Origin: Mya arenaria
Lineage: Eukaryota > Mollusca > Bivalvia > Myida > Myidae
Length of the DNA: 64,000 nucleotides
Assembly (NCBI RefSeq): GCF_026914265.1
Contig: NC_069127.1
Coordinates: forward strand, 19,585,045 to 19,649,044
Direction: 5' to 3'
Numbering within the stretch: position 1 is the stretch's first letter; each line of letters begins with the position of its first letter. A model generated the notes under the pieces. That model was given only the letters and a program-made list of their open reading frames with translations. It was not told where the DNA came from and ran no database searches. Both the position numbers and the translations under genes were made by a program. Positions 25,101 through 36,923 of this stretch are shown here, one piece after another.

Positions 25101-27172
25101 ATTCCGACCTGATTTTCCACACCTTTGACCATTCTACATACATTCCGACCTGTATGCCACACCTCTGACCATTGTACATACATTTCGACCTGTTATGCCA
25201 CACCTCTGACCATTCTACATACATTCCGACCTGTTATGCCACACCTCTGACCATTCTACATACATTCAGGCCTGTTATGCCACACCTCTGACCATTCTAC
25301 ATACATTCCGACCTGTTATGCCACACCTCTGACCATTCTACATACATCCCGACCTGTTATGCCACACCTCTGACCATTCTACATACATTCCGACCTGTTA
25401 TGCCACACCTCTGACCATTCATACATTCCGACACACATGACAGTATATTGTACAAAACAAGTTACTCCTATTGATGAAAATGTTGTTTCTTTACACTGAC
25501 AGGTATCGGTAAGTCGTTGGCGTACACGCCGTCCATCGTTATCCTTGGGCAGTGGTTCCGCAGGCGGCATTCCCTCGCCACGGGTATCGCGGTCGCCGGC
25601 GCCGGTATTGGCACCTTCGCGTTTGCACCGGTCCTTGAGATGCTCTTCAAACATGTTGAGTTTAAATACACAATGTTTATAATGGCGGGTGTAATGGTGA
25701 ATATCAGTATTTGTGGGTTGTTCTTCAGAGATGTGCCTAATGACAAGAGTGCGTTCACAATTGATGAGGATAAGGAAAGGGCAAATGATATATATTTCAT
25801 TGAAACTGTTACAAATGAACAGAGTAGAACTGAGAGTGATTATTGTGATGAACAAGACATGCAGACAAAGAACGCAAATGAACAAAGTCGAAATGAGAGT
25901 GATAGTTGTGATGAACAAGACAAGCAGAGAAAGATCACAAATGAACAATGTCAAAACGAGAGTGATTATTGTGATGAACAAGACATGCAGGGGAAAACCA
26001 GAAATGAACAATGTCGAAATGAGAGTGACTATTGTGATGAACAAGAAAAGCAGAGAAAGATCACAGATGAACAAGGTCGAAATGAGAGTGACTTTTGTGA
26101 TGAACAAGACAAGCAGAGAAAGATCACAAATGAACAATGTCGAAATGAGAGTGACTTTTGTGATGAAGAAGACATGCAGGGAAAGAACGCAAATGACACC
26201 CGCTACGAACAAACCTCTGGAAAGTCAACATTCGTACAGAAGGGGTTCCGCGAATATTTGGACTACACCCTGTTGAAGAGACCACTGTTTCTTTGCTTCG
26301 GCGTATCCGTCATGTTGGCGACATGCGGCCATTCCCCCGCCACCGTAATGCTCCCGCCTCTAGCCATAGAGCATCATGTGACTCCACAAAGGGCCGCATT
26401 TCTTCTCTCAATTACCGGAATAGCCGACATTGTAGGGCGGCTCGCTTTTGGTTTCCTCTGTGATATCGATATACTGCGAAATAATAGGAAATATCTTTAC
26501 ATGGCATCTATATTCATCAGCGGTATTGCAAATATAACTTGCGGGTTTTCCACCCAGTACTGGCAATTCGCAACCTACTCTGTGATATTTGGGCTCTTCG
26601 CGGGTTCCTACAACGCCCTCACTCCCGTGATTCTGGTAGACCTGCTGGGGAGTGGCAAATTAGCCAGTTCATTCGGCCTAGCCCTCCTTTTCCAGGGGAC
26701 GGGTTTTCTGCTCGGACCGCCAATGGCAGGTTTGTGTAACAGTTGAGCTATTTAAGTCGGTTTTGCATACATGTATGAAAATGAATTGGGTATTTTTGGT
26801 ATTTAATTTATAATTGCAAATATTCTTTTCATTGAAAATATCTAGAAAAGAAGTCCTAAATTATAATATTTCTTCTTCAATATCTTTTATAAAACTTAGT
26901 GTTGTAACACCGTGCTTTACATTATATTTTCGGGGTGGATAAGAGACGCGTTAGGAAACTATCAATCAGCATTTCATTTTGCGGGCATTTCCATGCTTGC
27001 AAGTTCATTTGTGATGGGATTTTCTACATGCTTTGACTGTAAAAGAATGAAGAAACATACAAAAGATGTGGAAATATTTTCCGAACCTTCTGGCAATGTT
27101 CAACTTGTCGGAGTATTCAATGTTGGTTTTACAGCAGTTGTTGATGAGAACAGTTCAAAGGTCAACCAGTAA
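22147..27172 (+). pseudogene. MCT2: SLC16-type transporter, full exon set but two splice sites altered
   Basis: Exons 22147-22489, 22854-22997, 23285-23428, 25503-26729 and 26934-27172 (about 698 codons; all junctions phase 1). Exon 1 has ERSRISPTAPD-type repeats and ends in the MCT signature PDGGWGWV starting membrane segment 1. Exons 2-3 cover early membrane segments (LNFLIGGAVNSFGVIY, TMVVVGGVLTAAGW). Exon 4 holds GIGKSLAYTPSIVILGQWF, a cytosolic loop of six Cys/acidic 21-residue repeats, and later segments. Exon 5 gives WIRDALGNYQSAFHFAG and the tail. Every exon is open. However, the intron 2 donor reads AT instead of GT (22998-22999), and the last acceptor reads CGG instead of CAG (26931-26933). 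It probably makes mis-spliced RNA. Substrate is inferred only: monocarboxylates or aromatic amino acids. Confidence 0.8.
23887..25433. repeat. 41-bp minisatellite in MCT2 intron 3
   Basis: About 37 tandem copies of a 41-base unit containing GACCATTCTACATACATTCC and CCTGTTATGCCACACCTC. MCT4 intron 3 holds the same array with about 17 copies; MCT1 intron 3 has none. No coding meaning. Confidence 0.95.
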
Positions 27173-27489
27173 TTCCAAAGTTCTTATAAACTGTATAACT
27201 ATATTTTGTTCACATGCATTTTAATCGCAGTTAAGGAGGATGTAAGTAAAATCGAAACCTGTTTAGTAGAACAAGAAATGAAATTAACTATAGGTCGTGA
27301 TTTATACGATTGTATGCACTTTAGGTTACTAGTGTATTGTTGGAATGTTTTAATGATCATCATTCAACACAAATTGAAATTGAACATAAGAACCAATATG
27401 AATTTTAAAAATACTGTTTTTCATCCAGTGTAGTCGATGAATGTAAGTTATAGAAGATTGTAACTCACCAATGATTGTATTTCCATACT

Positions 27490-28436
27490 ATAAACGTCAA
27501 ACTATAATTACATTATTAGCTGGTTTATCAGCAAAAATTTCAACCCTTCTCATTTATAACACCTTTTTCAATATTTAGATAAAGTCTCTGTCAATTCTTA
27601 TTTACACATATGGAAATTAATTTCAGATCCTATCCGATATTTCGGACCTTTATTTAGCAGTTTTCTTAGGAGATTATTTTTAATAAACGTAAAATCCCCA
27701 GTAACAATATGTCCAAAAGCGTCGTAACGATACACATACTCAATACAATCTCACGAAGAAGGTGTATTTCTAGAAATTTCATCTTCTGCCATTACTTTGT
27801 TATAGTTAAATATGCAATTTCGAATAGGCCTTTTAAATTTATAACATATTATTGGCACTTCTTTATTGCAGAATGCTTTTTTTCTAGATTTTTATTCTAG
27901 AATAAACCATTTAAATTGAAAATGTCTATACCCTTGTTGCTAAAAGAAATTTTAATACGCTCTTAACATTATCAATAGTAGGATGGAGGTAATGTTTAGT
28001 ATAACCATTAACAATACAAGCGCATTCATACTTTGGATCATCTGTTCTCAAAATGATTTTTTCCGCTTCCTTATCCAGTAAGCGTAAAGAAGTAACTGAA
28101 GTAGAAAGAATTCGATGTTTACCATTAAGTAACAGAATATTATTACACTGTTCGAAATCAATTGTTCGACGTTGTTTTAGATTTATGTTTCCATTAATCC
28201 TCTTACCATGTGATCTTATCTTACACTTTCTAACTTTAAATAATAAACAAATATAAATATTACTACTTTTTAATATATTACCTTCATTAAATATGTGATT
28301 ATTGAGTCAAGGCGGATATGGAGTTTTCAAGCGTTTAACCCAGTCAAGGCAAATTTATCCTAACTATGTCGCTCTTATAAAAAATATGAGACTTTGAAGG
28401 AGTTATTACTATTTTTGATTTATAAACATGTTCTCG
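27490..28436 (-). mobile_element. decayed Penelope-like fragment beyond MCT2 (copy 2)
   Basis: Reverse-oriented counterpart of 8080-9235, lying just past the MCT2 stop as the other copies do past MCT1 and MCT3. It ends abruptly at 28436, where a rearrangement joins an oppositely oriented spacer piece. Broken element. Confidence 0.65.
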
Positions 28437-29384
28437 AAACATGACATGTGATGCTCTAAAGACGTATTAGGTAGAATCTTTATAACTAAATAAGAGTTCG
28501 GATTGTTTGCTGTGCCGTTCTTTATCGTAAAGAGTTTACCATATATGTTCTTACTAAGGACTATAGCGGCCGTTCAATTTTTGAAACGTCAAGAAAATCG
28601 AAATGTAATAAATTTATTTCATTACTATCGTATACTGAGATAGTTTTAAACCTATAACATTGGACCACATTTTCTGATATTTTCTCTGACGTATTATTTG
28701 TATGCCTATGTTTACTTCAAGAAACGACGATTGCATTTCAAATTTTTTACAAAAGAGCACATTTCTATAGCGTAACGTTGTTCATTTATTCGCGGAGATA
28801 GGCGATGTACACTGAATGACAATCGATCATTTTGTATACATATTTCATCTTGACAAATGCAATATTAATATGTTGTAAACCAAAACTTAATGAGTTGTTT
28901 TACATAAAACAACACACATACACACTTTAGATGTTTTATTAGTTGGATAAACAGTTAAAGTTATAAATAATAAATTATAAATGTACAAATATCTGGAAAA
29001 TAGGTAATTGTCCATGCTTGCCTTTAATGATGCTATAATGCTTAAAATAGCCACACTTTGTGGTCACAGTATTTGATGACACACTATAACAGATCGAAAT
29101 TATGTAATAGCAAAAACAAAACAAACGCAGTTAATTAACATAAATAACACCATACGGTGAAAGTCAGTCTATCTTGTTGACACCTTAATTTATCACCAAC
29201 TAACATTGTACGAGTTTAATGACAGATTTTCGAATAAAAACGATTAAGCATATGTGACATAGTTTGTTCTCTTTAGGTCATAGGTTTTCTGTCTAGTAAA
29301 GGCAAAACCACATAATTGTAAAGGTTTAGTGAGCATTCAGGTCAGGGAAACCTATGCTATTACATATCGCTCAATATTTTAAGT
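28437..29384. other. mosaic junction region
   Basis: 28440-28665 matches the spacer at 6540-6790 in direct orientation. At about 28665 it switches to the PAL-MCT intergenic sequence found at 14137 onward (ACATTTTCTGATATTTTCTC). Two rearrangement joins thus lie within about 230 bases. No gene here. Confidence 0.65.
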
Positions 29385-30352
29385 TGTTCATTCGGCTTTT
29401 ACCTGAAGAAATAAAACTTATATAATTAGCATAAGTAAGATATGCTTATATCTTCACGAGTGGTCGTTAATCACCAAACAAAATGTAATGTAAGTATGTT
29501 GTAATTGCTTTATAAAACTGTGTAATTTTAGAAATTAACGGTAATTGGTTTATAGCAATTGTTTTGAAATGATAGAATGTGCAATATCAAACTGTTACGT
29601 ATCACAAATTTTAAATGGGCAGTATTAGTACGTTTTCCCATGTATTTCGATGCATACATTTCTCCGTAACATGCCAGTTTATAGAGGTTTTGTATCCGTT
29701 CGTACATAACCATTTCCGCAGCAGCCTTCGTCCCCTGCATTCCTGATGCTTCCTTGAAAGCCGCTATCCGTTCGTCGCACAGGAACATAAAATCGTACCA
29801 CTCCGTCTTCTCTAACAAATTGGTAGGCCCCGGGTACTGTTCCCGAAGCTTATCGGCCTCCTCAATGGCGAAATACCTCAGAGGTCGGAGGTCCACGGTC
29901 TGGGCGTTCAGACATAACAGGTTAGTCACCATCATCTGTACGATCTCAACCGCCTCCGCCTTCAGCCACGCACTTACCAGTGCCATCGAATTAACAGACT
30001 GGTTCTGTGTCTCAGCGCTTATCACGTGGTTGCTCATGGGGTTCACAATTGGTCAAGCTCCGACATGTACGAAGCAATTGCTATATCGCTGCCTTTGAGT
30101 CCAAAGTCGAGATTAATATCACATCCGCTGAGATTCGGGGATAGTCCAAAGTTTAGTTTTACGTCTACAACTTCTTGAAACTGAGCAAGGAGCAGTTTCC
30201 CACATACACCCATCACTGGAGTTTGGTCCGTCGCCGAGACTCTTGTGGACGCCTTAAGGCGTATCAACCTTGAGCTGAATAGTACCAATGATAACCCCAA
30301 CATTGACCATCGCACAAACACAATTGCCCACGGAGCAAATTAATGTCAATCG
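29385..30352 (-). pseudogene. PAL4: scrambled ammonia-lyase fragment
   Basis: Only about 20 bases of the C-terminal exon remain (near 29385-29403). The 3' part of the long exon runs 29632-30218 on the minus strand, with the donor changed from AAAG|GT to AAAC|GT. From about 30220 to 30352 the sequence is another lyase piece (GSVAETL to NTIAHGAN region) on the plus strand, head-to-head with the first. It then passes into MCT intron 1 sequence. The N-terminal half with the MIO triad is absent. Clear pseudogene, and a record of an internal inversion. Confidence 0.8.
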
Positions 30353-30463
30353 CCATATTGAAGATCTGGCCAAAAAATAACGAAGACGATGTTTTGTATA
30401 CCGATTAAAATGAGTTTTTTTTTCAGTCATTTATCATGTGACCAATTAATACACATAACTTAC

Positions 30464-30809
30464 ATATAACAATCACCCAGCCCCAGCCGCCATCCGGATC
30501 GGAAGGACCAATACAACGAAGCTTCATGGTTCCATCGGGAGTGGGAGGACCAATTCGTTTGCGCTTTGTTATACTGTCATGAGCGGGAGGACCGAATTGA
30601 TGGCGCTCGGTGCCATCGTCCGGAGCGGTAGGACTAATTCGGCTGCGCTATGTAGCATTGTCTTGAGCGGTAGGACTAATTCGGCTGCGCTCGGTGCCAT
30701 CGTCCGGAGCGATAGGACTAATTCGGCTGCGCTCGGTGCCATCGTTCTGTTCGGGAGAACCAGTGCACTGGCACTCTGTGTTATTCGCCGCGTCGGATTG
30801 CACACACAT
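30464..30809 (-). pseudogene. orphan exon 1 of an MCT copy
   Basis: Matches MCT2 exon 1: ATG at 30809, TERSRIS-type repeats, the PDGGWGWV signature and the donor GTAAGT at its end. The GAG of one repeat is TAG (near 30652). Beyond the donor about 100 bases of intron remain before PAL4 sequence begins; exons 2-5 are missing. It follows PAL5 by 1.61 kb on the same strand, so it is the remains of the transporter once paired with the intact lyase. Confidence 0.8.
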
Positions 30810-32421
30810 AACCAGTTCTTAAAAGAAGAAAAATAATGATTTTTTTTATTTTTTTAGTTCAGCTTAATGTAACGGATCTCTTGTTATGGAATGGACCCAA
30901 AATTAACTTCGCTTTTAAAGATAGCCTGTGGAATTGGAATATTTGGTTAGTTTATTCTTGGGTCACCTTGATATATAGTTACCTTTCAATTAATTACATT
31001 TTCTTTCGTAGTTTAGGAGGACTAAAAATAAACACACAACCATAAACGAACTGGTCTGTGTTTTTATCAGCAGTCGTTTTCGTGTGCTATACATTTCATG
31101 TTAAAACAGATCTCTTAAAATTGGTTCATGTGTAACGCCTTAAATTATAATTACACGGTAGCACGATGAATTGATCAGCGAGCCTATAACTTCAAGGTTA
31201 AAGATAAGTTAGACAAGCTAGTGTTATACTCAACTGCAACTTTTGCCTGTATGTGTAGCTACACCTGCAAGCACACGTCGTGTTTCGCAAACTCGCTTGT
31301 GTACGTTCACAGTGGACATTGAAAGCAAACTCTCGATTTTCTCTCTCATTACGGGTTGTAAGGCACATTTTCTGATAGTTTCGCTGACATACTTTTGTAT
31401 GACAATGTTTACTTAAAAACAACGCTTGCGTATGTGCGTGAAGTTAGCAGCACAGCGGCATAGCAGCAAGCGGCTGGCAATAAGCTGATATGCTGTTGGC
31501 AGCTAGCTGCTACACATATTATTCTACGACTATGATAATATATATTTACTTAACTTCTAGTGTTTATAATTGTATGTGTTTTATGGACAACAAGTCAGTG
31601 TGTGTATACCACGTGATAAATTGCGTCATAATTGACACGTCGGAAGGCAATATCGCTTATGTTCCGAAATTGTAAGACTGAAGCAACATCGTTGATTTAG
31701 TCGCGGAGATGTGCACTAAATTACAATCGGTCAATGAATTTGTAAACATATCTTCTCATGACAAATGCAAAATTGATATTTTGTAAACCGAAATTTAACG
31801 AGTCGTTTTACATTTACAAATACACACTTATATGATTTAGATATTTTATTAGTCAGATAAACAGTAAAAACTATAAATAATAAATTATGGTTGTACAGAA
31901 ATTTGATGAACAAATTTAAAAAAATGTCATTCAATAAATGCGAAAATAGTTCGCTCGAAAAAAAAATCAGGTAGTCGAGAGATCTACTCCCTAAGTTGAT
32001 CTCTTGTCCAGGTTTGCCTTAAAAGACGCTATGATTCTTGAAATAACCCTACTTGAGGTCACAGTATTTGATGTCACACCATAAAAGATCGATAGGGCAT
32101 GTAATAAAGATATTTCAAAATAAAAAAAAACGCAGTTATATATATTAACATCAACATAAATAAAACCAACTTGATTTCCCTGAAAGACAGTCTATCTTGT
32201 TGACACGTTAATAATTAATCAACCAACGACCTTGTGAATGTTGTCAAAATATTGTACGAGTTTAAGGACTGATTTTCGAATAAACATATATGTTCTGGTC
32301 TCTTAAGGTCACAAGTACTCTGTCTAATAAAAGCGAAACCAAATTACTGTTAACGTTAAGTGAGCTTTCAGTTCAGGGAAACCCTTGCTTTTACATAATA
32401 TTAATATTTTAAGGGATGAAT
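30810..32421. other. PAL5-MCT intergenic region
   Basis: No gene seen. Mirror image of 22146-20380, with the GTGTAGCTACAC palindrome at 31253-31264. Confidence 0.55.
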
Positions 32422-34534
32422 TTAAGCGGTTTGGCTGTTCTGTCTGGATGGTGGCGAGACAGAAGTAAAAATGTCAAGGAGGACGTTCTCCACTGTGCGG
32501 CTCTGTATGGCTTGTAAAATTCGTCCCAGCCACGTGTCGATAGCCGGTTGCCCGCAGTAAAACGGAATGTCCAGCTCCTTCCGAATAAAGTTGTACATTC
32601 GGCTTGTACCTGAAGAAATAAAACAAATATAATTACCATAAGTAAGATATGCTAATTTCTTCACCAGTGGTCGTTTATCATCTAACAAAATAATGTAATT
32701 TATGCTGTTGTTACTTTAATTACTATATAATTTTATCGTTTAACGGCAATAAGTTGATACGATCCGTTTGAAAATGATACAATGCGCAATATTAAACCAT
32801 AAAAAGGTATAACAAATTAATATGGACAGTATTAGTACCTTTTCCCATGTATTTCGATGCATCCATTTCTCCGTTACATGCCCGTTTGTAGAGGTTTCGC
32901 ATCCGTTCATACACAACCATTTCCGCAGCAGCCTTCGTCCCCTGCATCCCCGAGGCTTCCTTGAGAGCCGCTATCCGTTCGTCGCACATGAACATAAGGT
33001 CGTACCACTCCGTCTTCTCTAACAGATTGGTGGCCCCCGGGTACTGTTCCCGGAGCTTATCGGACTCCTCCATGGCGAGATTCCTCAGGAGCCGTAGGTC
33101 CACGGCCTGGGCGGTCAGACATAACAGGTTAGTCACCATCATCTGTACGATCTCAACAGCCTCCGCTGTCAGCCGCGCGCTTACCAATGCCATCGAGTTA
33201 ACAGACTGGTTGTGCGTCTCAGCGCTTATCACGTGGTTGCTCATGGGGTTCACAAAGTGGTCAAGCTCCGACATGTACGAAGCCATCGCTATATCGCAGC
33301 CTTTGAATCCAAAGTCGAGATTTATATCACATCCGCTGAGATTCGGAGGTAGTCCAAAGTTCAGTTTTCCGTTCACAACTTCTTGAAACTGAGCTAGGAG
33401 CAGTTTCCCACACACACCCATCACTTGTCTGGTCTGATCCATCGCGATTGACATGGTTTCTCCTTGGAAATTTGCTCCGTGGGCAATTGTGTTTGTGCGA
33501 TGGTCAATGATGGGGTTATCATTGGCACTATTCAGCTCAATGGTGATACGCCTACAAGCATCGACAAGAGTTTCGGCGACGGACCCAAGCCACTGTGGCG
33601 AGCTCCTCAGACTGTATCTGTCCTGCTTGAGGACGCCATACTTGTCTGGAAGATGCATGTCTAGAGTGGTAATCGCCAACTGGCTGTCTTCAAGTACGCG
33701 TAGCATATTGCGAGCGATTTCCTTTTGGCCGACATGCGGTAGGCACTCATGAATCAGAGGGTGAAAACTTTCCGTTCTCCCGTGAAGAGCTTCCACTGAC
33801 ATTCCTGTGCACACTTGAGTTAGGAGTAGCATAAGATTGGCGTCATACAGAGTTGGCGCGGAAACACCCGCAGCGAATGAATCCGCATTGATAATGGCCA
33901 GTCCTTCTTTAGGCCCCAGGGTAATTGGCGTAATTCGGACCGCTTCGAGCGCCTTAGGACACGTTGTTTGAACTCCAGCGTGGACGACCTGTAAATCCGC
34001 GCGGCCAATCATAGCCGCTGCGATGTAACCAAGAGGCATCAGGTCCCCGCTAGCGCTCACCGAGCCTCTTAGTGGGACTCGGGGCGTTATGTCGTGATTT
34101 ATTAACTCCACCAGCACCTGGGGCACTTCAGGTCGCACGCCGGAGTATCCTTTCGCCAGACAGTTCGCACGCGTCACCATGGCAGCGCGTGTCAAATGCA
34201 CGGGAAATACTCGACCCATTCCAGCATTCACGTGCCGAATTAAGGCTGTTTGTACATCATCTAATTTACATGACCTTACTTCTGCGCTCCCGCCAAAACC
34301 TGTATTTATACCGTACACAATAAGCCCTTCGTCCAATTTCTCTTTAAGGTATTTTTGGTTTGAAACCATTTCCTTTAAAGCGTCCTCGGCCAGAACGACC
34401 TTGACCCCGCTGTCGGCACTAAGGCCGAGAACCTCGGGAATAGAGAGTTGTCTCCCGTTTAAGATCACCGAGTCCTTGATCTTTCTACGCTCCTGTATCA
34501 TGGCCAGCGTGGTCTTTACGTGACTTTCCGACAT
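32422..34534 (-). CDS. PAL5: aromatic amino acid ammonia-lyase (PAL/TAL type), intact
   Basis: Exon 1 34534-32839 and exon 2 32609-32422 (GT..AG intron, phase 1) encode 627 residues, between cyanobacterial PAL (about 570) and plant/fungal PAL (about 700). Landmarks: catalytic Tyr74 in VYGINTGFG; MIO triad Ala161-Ser162-Gly163 in SVSASGDLMPLGY; Asn216 in GLAIINA; Tyr307 and Arg310 in QDRYSLR; Phe356 in ANFQG; Glu439 and Gln443 in AETHNQSVNS; QAVDLR near 476-481. HNQxVNS and QAVDLR fit PAL/TAL, not histidase. The second exon (SRMYNFIRKELDIPFYCG) matches the eukaryotic PAL tail. His101-Val102 lies where His in bacterial TAL favours tyrosine, so a Tyr-preferring enzyme is likely. No signal peptide seen; probably cytosolic. 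All splice sites are canonical. Best candidate for the active gene. Confidence 0.93.
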
Positions 34535-35100
34535 TTTCTTGGTAGTCTAAAGAAATATATAAATGTGCATGTAATTATATGGCACTACAATTTATTAATA
34601 TGAAAATATTTAAAATGAACTTTCATTCTCAAGTCGCGATGATTCTCGAACTTGAAAACGTCTATATGTGATCTTTGTCATGGGGATCAAAATGAATTGA
34701 AAATATGTACTATTATATTTTTAAATTAAAACGGTATGTATTTACGTACCGCGAGTGTGGAATATTCAAAATCTACGATATTAAATTCTCATATATAAAT
34801 ACAATTACACACCTTTTGCAGTAAGTCAATGTAGTCAAACACAAACGAATTTATAATAATATTTATTTCCTTGACAATTATTTAAGAAATAAAAGCAAAA
34901 TATTGACAATGATAATAAAGATATATAATTATGTAAGAGAAACCAGGTTTGTTTTAATAAATCTTTCATACCAGTTTAATGGCAATACAAAACAGTATTG
35001 TATATATCCCTTTTAGTTTTCTCTCTTAACTCTTCGAACAATTAAAACAATGAATTACTTTAAACTATTCCGAGCAGTCAGCTTATCATATATAGAGAGG
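34535..35100 (-). promoter_or_regulatory. PAL5 5' region: TATA-like box, leader exon and intron signals
   Basis: TATA-like box CTCTATATATGA near 35097-35086 on the minus strand, then a possible donor G|GTATGAAAG near 34971 and an acceptor TTTCTTTAG just before the ATG. Nearly identical to the PAL1 5' region apart from a deletion of about 100 bases inside the leader intron. Confidence 0.5.
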
Positions 35101-36048
35101 CCACCGACCATCCTACCAGGATATAATTTACACTGTGTCAGCTACCGCGCTACACCGACCCGATTGATATCTTCGGCAGTCGTATTAGATTCAGCTTTGT
35201 CCACGAACTGGAGATGGTTCAAAGTTAAAAAACATAAAACACGGATGTTATGACCAGTTTAAACTAGTGTCAGATGCAGCCGGCTCACTAATTGACAGTT
35301 CAACGTAATACACCTTAGCTTTGGAATGTTGTTTTGCAAATGCCGTAAGTTCTTCTTTTGACAGATCACGCTGGGTGTTCCGACGAGAGATTCACAGGGA
35401 GCCATTTAAAATTGTTGAAACTAAAGACTAATATGAAAAGAAAAGAACAGAGCATATTATGTGACTGTCAATGTTGAGAAGTAAGAAACAAACAAGCAGC
35501 ATATAACACTAAGAGAGAGTAAATACACATGATTTTGTTTAATAACTGAATGTTTTGTATGTCGATCAATCTTAACAACTTTACTCCACCGATGCAGCTT
35601 CTACATTTCAGACAGCCCACAATGCTACAGTCAATAAACACAGAAGGATGTGGACTTGATTGAAACATATTCGTTTTTAATGTACTAACAAAATAACAAA
35701 CAAAACAAATACCAATAAAACTTCGAGATAGATCGGCGGACCTTTGAACCCTCCCATTTTATTCGAAAACAACAACAACAACAACGAAACGCAATTGAAA
35801 GGCGAAAACTGAAATATGAACCATTAAAATGTCCTATGTCAGACGAATGTGAGGCAAAATGACCAAAGTGATGACAATATGGAGAAATCGTTTGTTTATT
35901 GTTGTTTTCTGAACCCGGATTTAATTCGAATTTTACTTAAAAATATTGAAGCGTTCATAATCAGGTAGAAATATCGTGACAAATAGAGCTACAGATTTTA
36001 CTATTGCTACTGCCACTGATTCAGCCGAGATTTAAATCTGAAACTGTG

Positions 36049-36050
<2 letters not shown>

Positions 36051-36086
<36 letters not shown>

Positions 36087-36092
36087 TTTCTT

Positions 36093-36191
<99 letters not shown>
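36051..36191. repeat. (CTA)n microsatellite, expanded copy
   Basis: Counterpart of 3238-3295, about 140 bases, interrupted by TTCTTCTA and a CCACTA variant. The flanking spacer 35101-36459 matches 2265-3563 and holds no gene. Confidence 0.95.
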
Positions 36192-36459
36192 AAATGTTTT
36201 GGTAATCTTAATAAAAGTATCTCAAATGAAAAAAAGACAGATCTGATTCTTAGGATTCGTAAAACTCTCGGGTGGGCGAGTTTGATAATATTTTTCAAAG
36301 ACAACATTTTGTTCGAAAACCAACCTTTAAACTTAAATTGGTGTGAAAGTTTTATACAATGGTGCTGCATTTGGAATACATGTTTAAAGTTCAATATATA
36401 AATTAACGGATACTATTTAAATATACACATGATGTATTTCAGCCATTATTACAAGCTTA

Positions 36460-36923
36460 TTAAAGGAACTATACACCAGATTGACACCAAAAAAAAATCT
36501 CAGGACAATCATTTAATGAAATGTTTTACTCTTTGATATCATAATTGTAAAAAATATACCAAAATGTAAAAAAAAAATCGGGTCGCCAAAATTGCAATCC
36601 AGTGTTGTATCCACTGTGCTACGAAGGCTAACCCTAAACTGTTGGAGTATTTAAGCTATATACCTAACTTAATATTATCCCGTGATAACATCGACTAGCC
36701 AATCACGCATAAGGAATTAATTCTACTAGGTAGACATACCTAGTAATCTCTTTTAATGGAAAAATACGAAATAACTGCAAAAACATAAATTAATTGTAAA
36801 CTATGTGGTACTCTAGTTAGTAAATTTCAATGCTTTGTACACATCGATACCAAAAATTATGTCAGTTTTCGACAATTTTCTTCTTTTTTCGCTATTTCAT
36901 CATACAGAGTGCAGCCTCTTTAA
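36460..36923. mobile_element. TTAAAGG-ended inverted-repeat element, copy 2 (decayed)
   Basis: Same position and ends as 3564-4036 relative to the duplicated unit; non-coding. The spacer that follows (36924-38202) has no recognisable gene. Confidence 0.65.

Noticed and set aside
23887-25433. CRISPR-like array
   Set aside because: Units are contiguous with no unique spacers, and the context is a eukaryotic intron: a minisatellite.
32422-34534. Histidine ammonia-lyase (ordinary animal histidase)
   Set aside because: HNQSVNS, QAVDLR and the extra C-terminal exon fit PAL/TAL; histidase has different residues in the substrate pocket.
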